Below, in pieces: positions 63,897 through 64,000 of a stretch of DNA of 64,000 bases. Origin of the DNA: Paenibacillus chitinolyticus NBRC 15660 (GTDB taxonomy: Bacteria > Bacillota > Bacilli > Paenibacillales > NBRC-103111); NCBI RefSeq assembly GCF_000739915.1, contig NZ_BBJT01000014.1:62001-126000 (forward strand), written 5' to 3'. Position 1 is the stretch's first letter, and each line of letters starts with the position of its first letter. The notes below the pieces were generated by a model. The model searched no databases. It was not told where the DNA came from and saw only the letters and a list, made by a program, of their open reading frames with translations. The position numbers were made by a program, and so were the translations under genes.

Positions 63897-64000
63897 TCAA
63901 TGCATGAGATCGTTCAGTTTAAACCAGATCCAGCTTAAAGCTTCGTCAATGCGTATTTTATCCCCGGATATGTGAGCAGTCGATGCCAAATTCATGTTTC
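63897..64000 (-). CDS. rsiW: C-terminus of an RsiW-like anti-sigma factor (partial)
   Basis: The minus-strand frame entering from the right edge reads NMNLASTAHISG, then DKIRIDEALSWIWFKLNDLMH, and stops at 63897-63899. I recall the end of Bacillus RsiW as containing ...ASAGQVTGQIEEINQLFDWTWYKMKS, which aligns well. The Bacillus order sigW-rsiW-cdaA-cdaR-glmM-glmS also predicts rsiW exactly here. Only about 33 residues are inside the window. RsiW holds SigW, the envelope-stress sigma factor, at the membrane. Confidence 0.6.
   Translation of the reverse strand, partial: NMNLASTAHISGDKIRIDEALSWIWFKLNDLMH

Overview
The window looks like a chromosomal segment of a Paenibacillus-type, moderately GC-rich Firmicute. 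The basis is protein similarity to Bacillus families recalled from memory, Bacillus-type Shine-Dalgarno sites, the order rsiW(tail)-cdaA-cdaR-glmM-glmS at the right edge, a glmS ribozyme, CcpA-type cre sites and a SorC-family DeoR with Bacillus-like operators. Almost all genes lie on the minus strand. No rRNA, tRNA, CRISPR array, complete insertion sequence or prophage was seen.

Layout. 1-1.9 kb: a MarR regulator and a ring-cleaving dioxygenase (mhqR/mhqO-like quinone response). 2-5 kb: two adjacent homologous coiled-coil membrane proteins of unknown function. 5.2-8.5 kb: a TetR regulator, an MFS exporter and a virginiamycin B lyase with complete catalytic residues. 8.7-14.7 kb: a nucleoside catabolic operon, deoC-cdd-nupC-deoB-deoD-pdp. 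14.8-18.4 kb: a LOG-family enzyme, the adaptive-response cluster adaA-adaB-alkA, and sfp tail-to-tail with alkA. 18.9-23.7 kb: a purine permease with an amidohydrolase deaminase, then punA and deoR. Near-identical DeoR boxes at three promoters tie these nucleoside genes together. 24-26.7 kb: a VOC protein, an ABM monooxygenase and an HpaB-type flavin monooxygenase. 26.9-29.4 kb: one ORF joining a NarL-type sensor kinase to its response regulator, preceded by a membrane sensor-domain protein. 30-39.6 kb: secreted proteins (a 1189-residue multidomain protein, a cre-controlled beta-amylase, a metallophosphoesterase) and a spermidine-synthase-like protein.

39.8-42.1 kb is an AT-rich accessory patch. 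It holds a GNAT acetyltransferase and two decayed aminoglycoside nucleotidyltransferase genes: an ANT(4')-like gene stopped by one UAA codon, and a frameshifted, truncated ANT(6)/AadK-like start.

42.2-55.4 kb is a co-directional eleven-gene cluster: ROK repressor, asparaginase II, five-gene peptide-type ABC importer, M17 aminopeptidase, CutC, ROK sugar kinase and a cytoplasmic GH29 alpha-L-fucosidase. I propose that it imports and dismantles fucosylated glyco-asparagine or glycopeptide fragments. It is the best candidate here for an undescribed system. 55.6-56.6 kb holds AT-rich debris, including a VanZ fragment.

56.7-64 kb is the cell-wall and c-di-AMP core: glmS, glmM, cdaR, cdaA and the tail of rsiW. 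The glmS ribozyme lies about 760 nt upstream of glmS, separated from it by a terminator-like hairpin and a perfect 19-bp palindrome.
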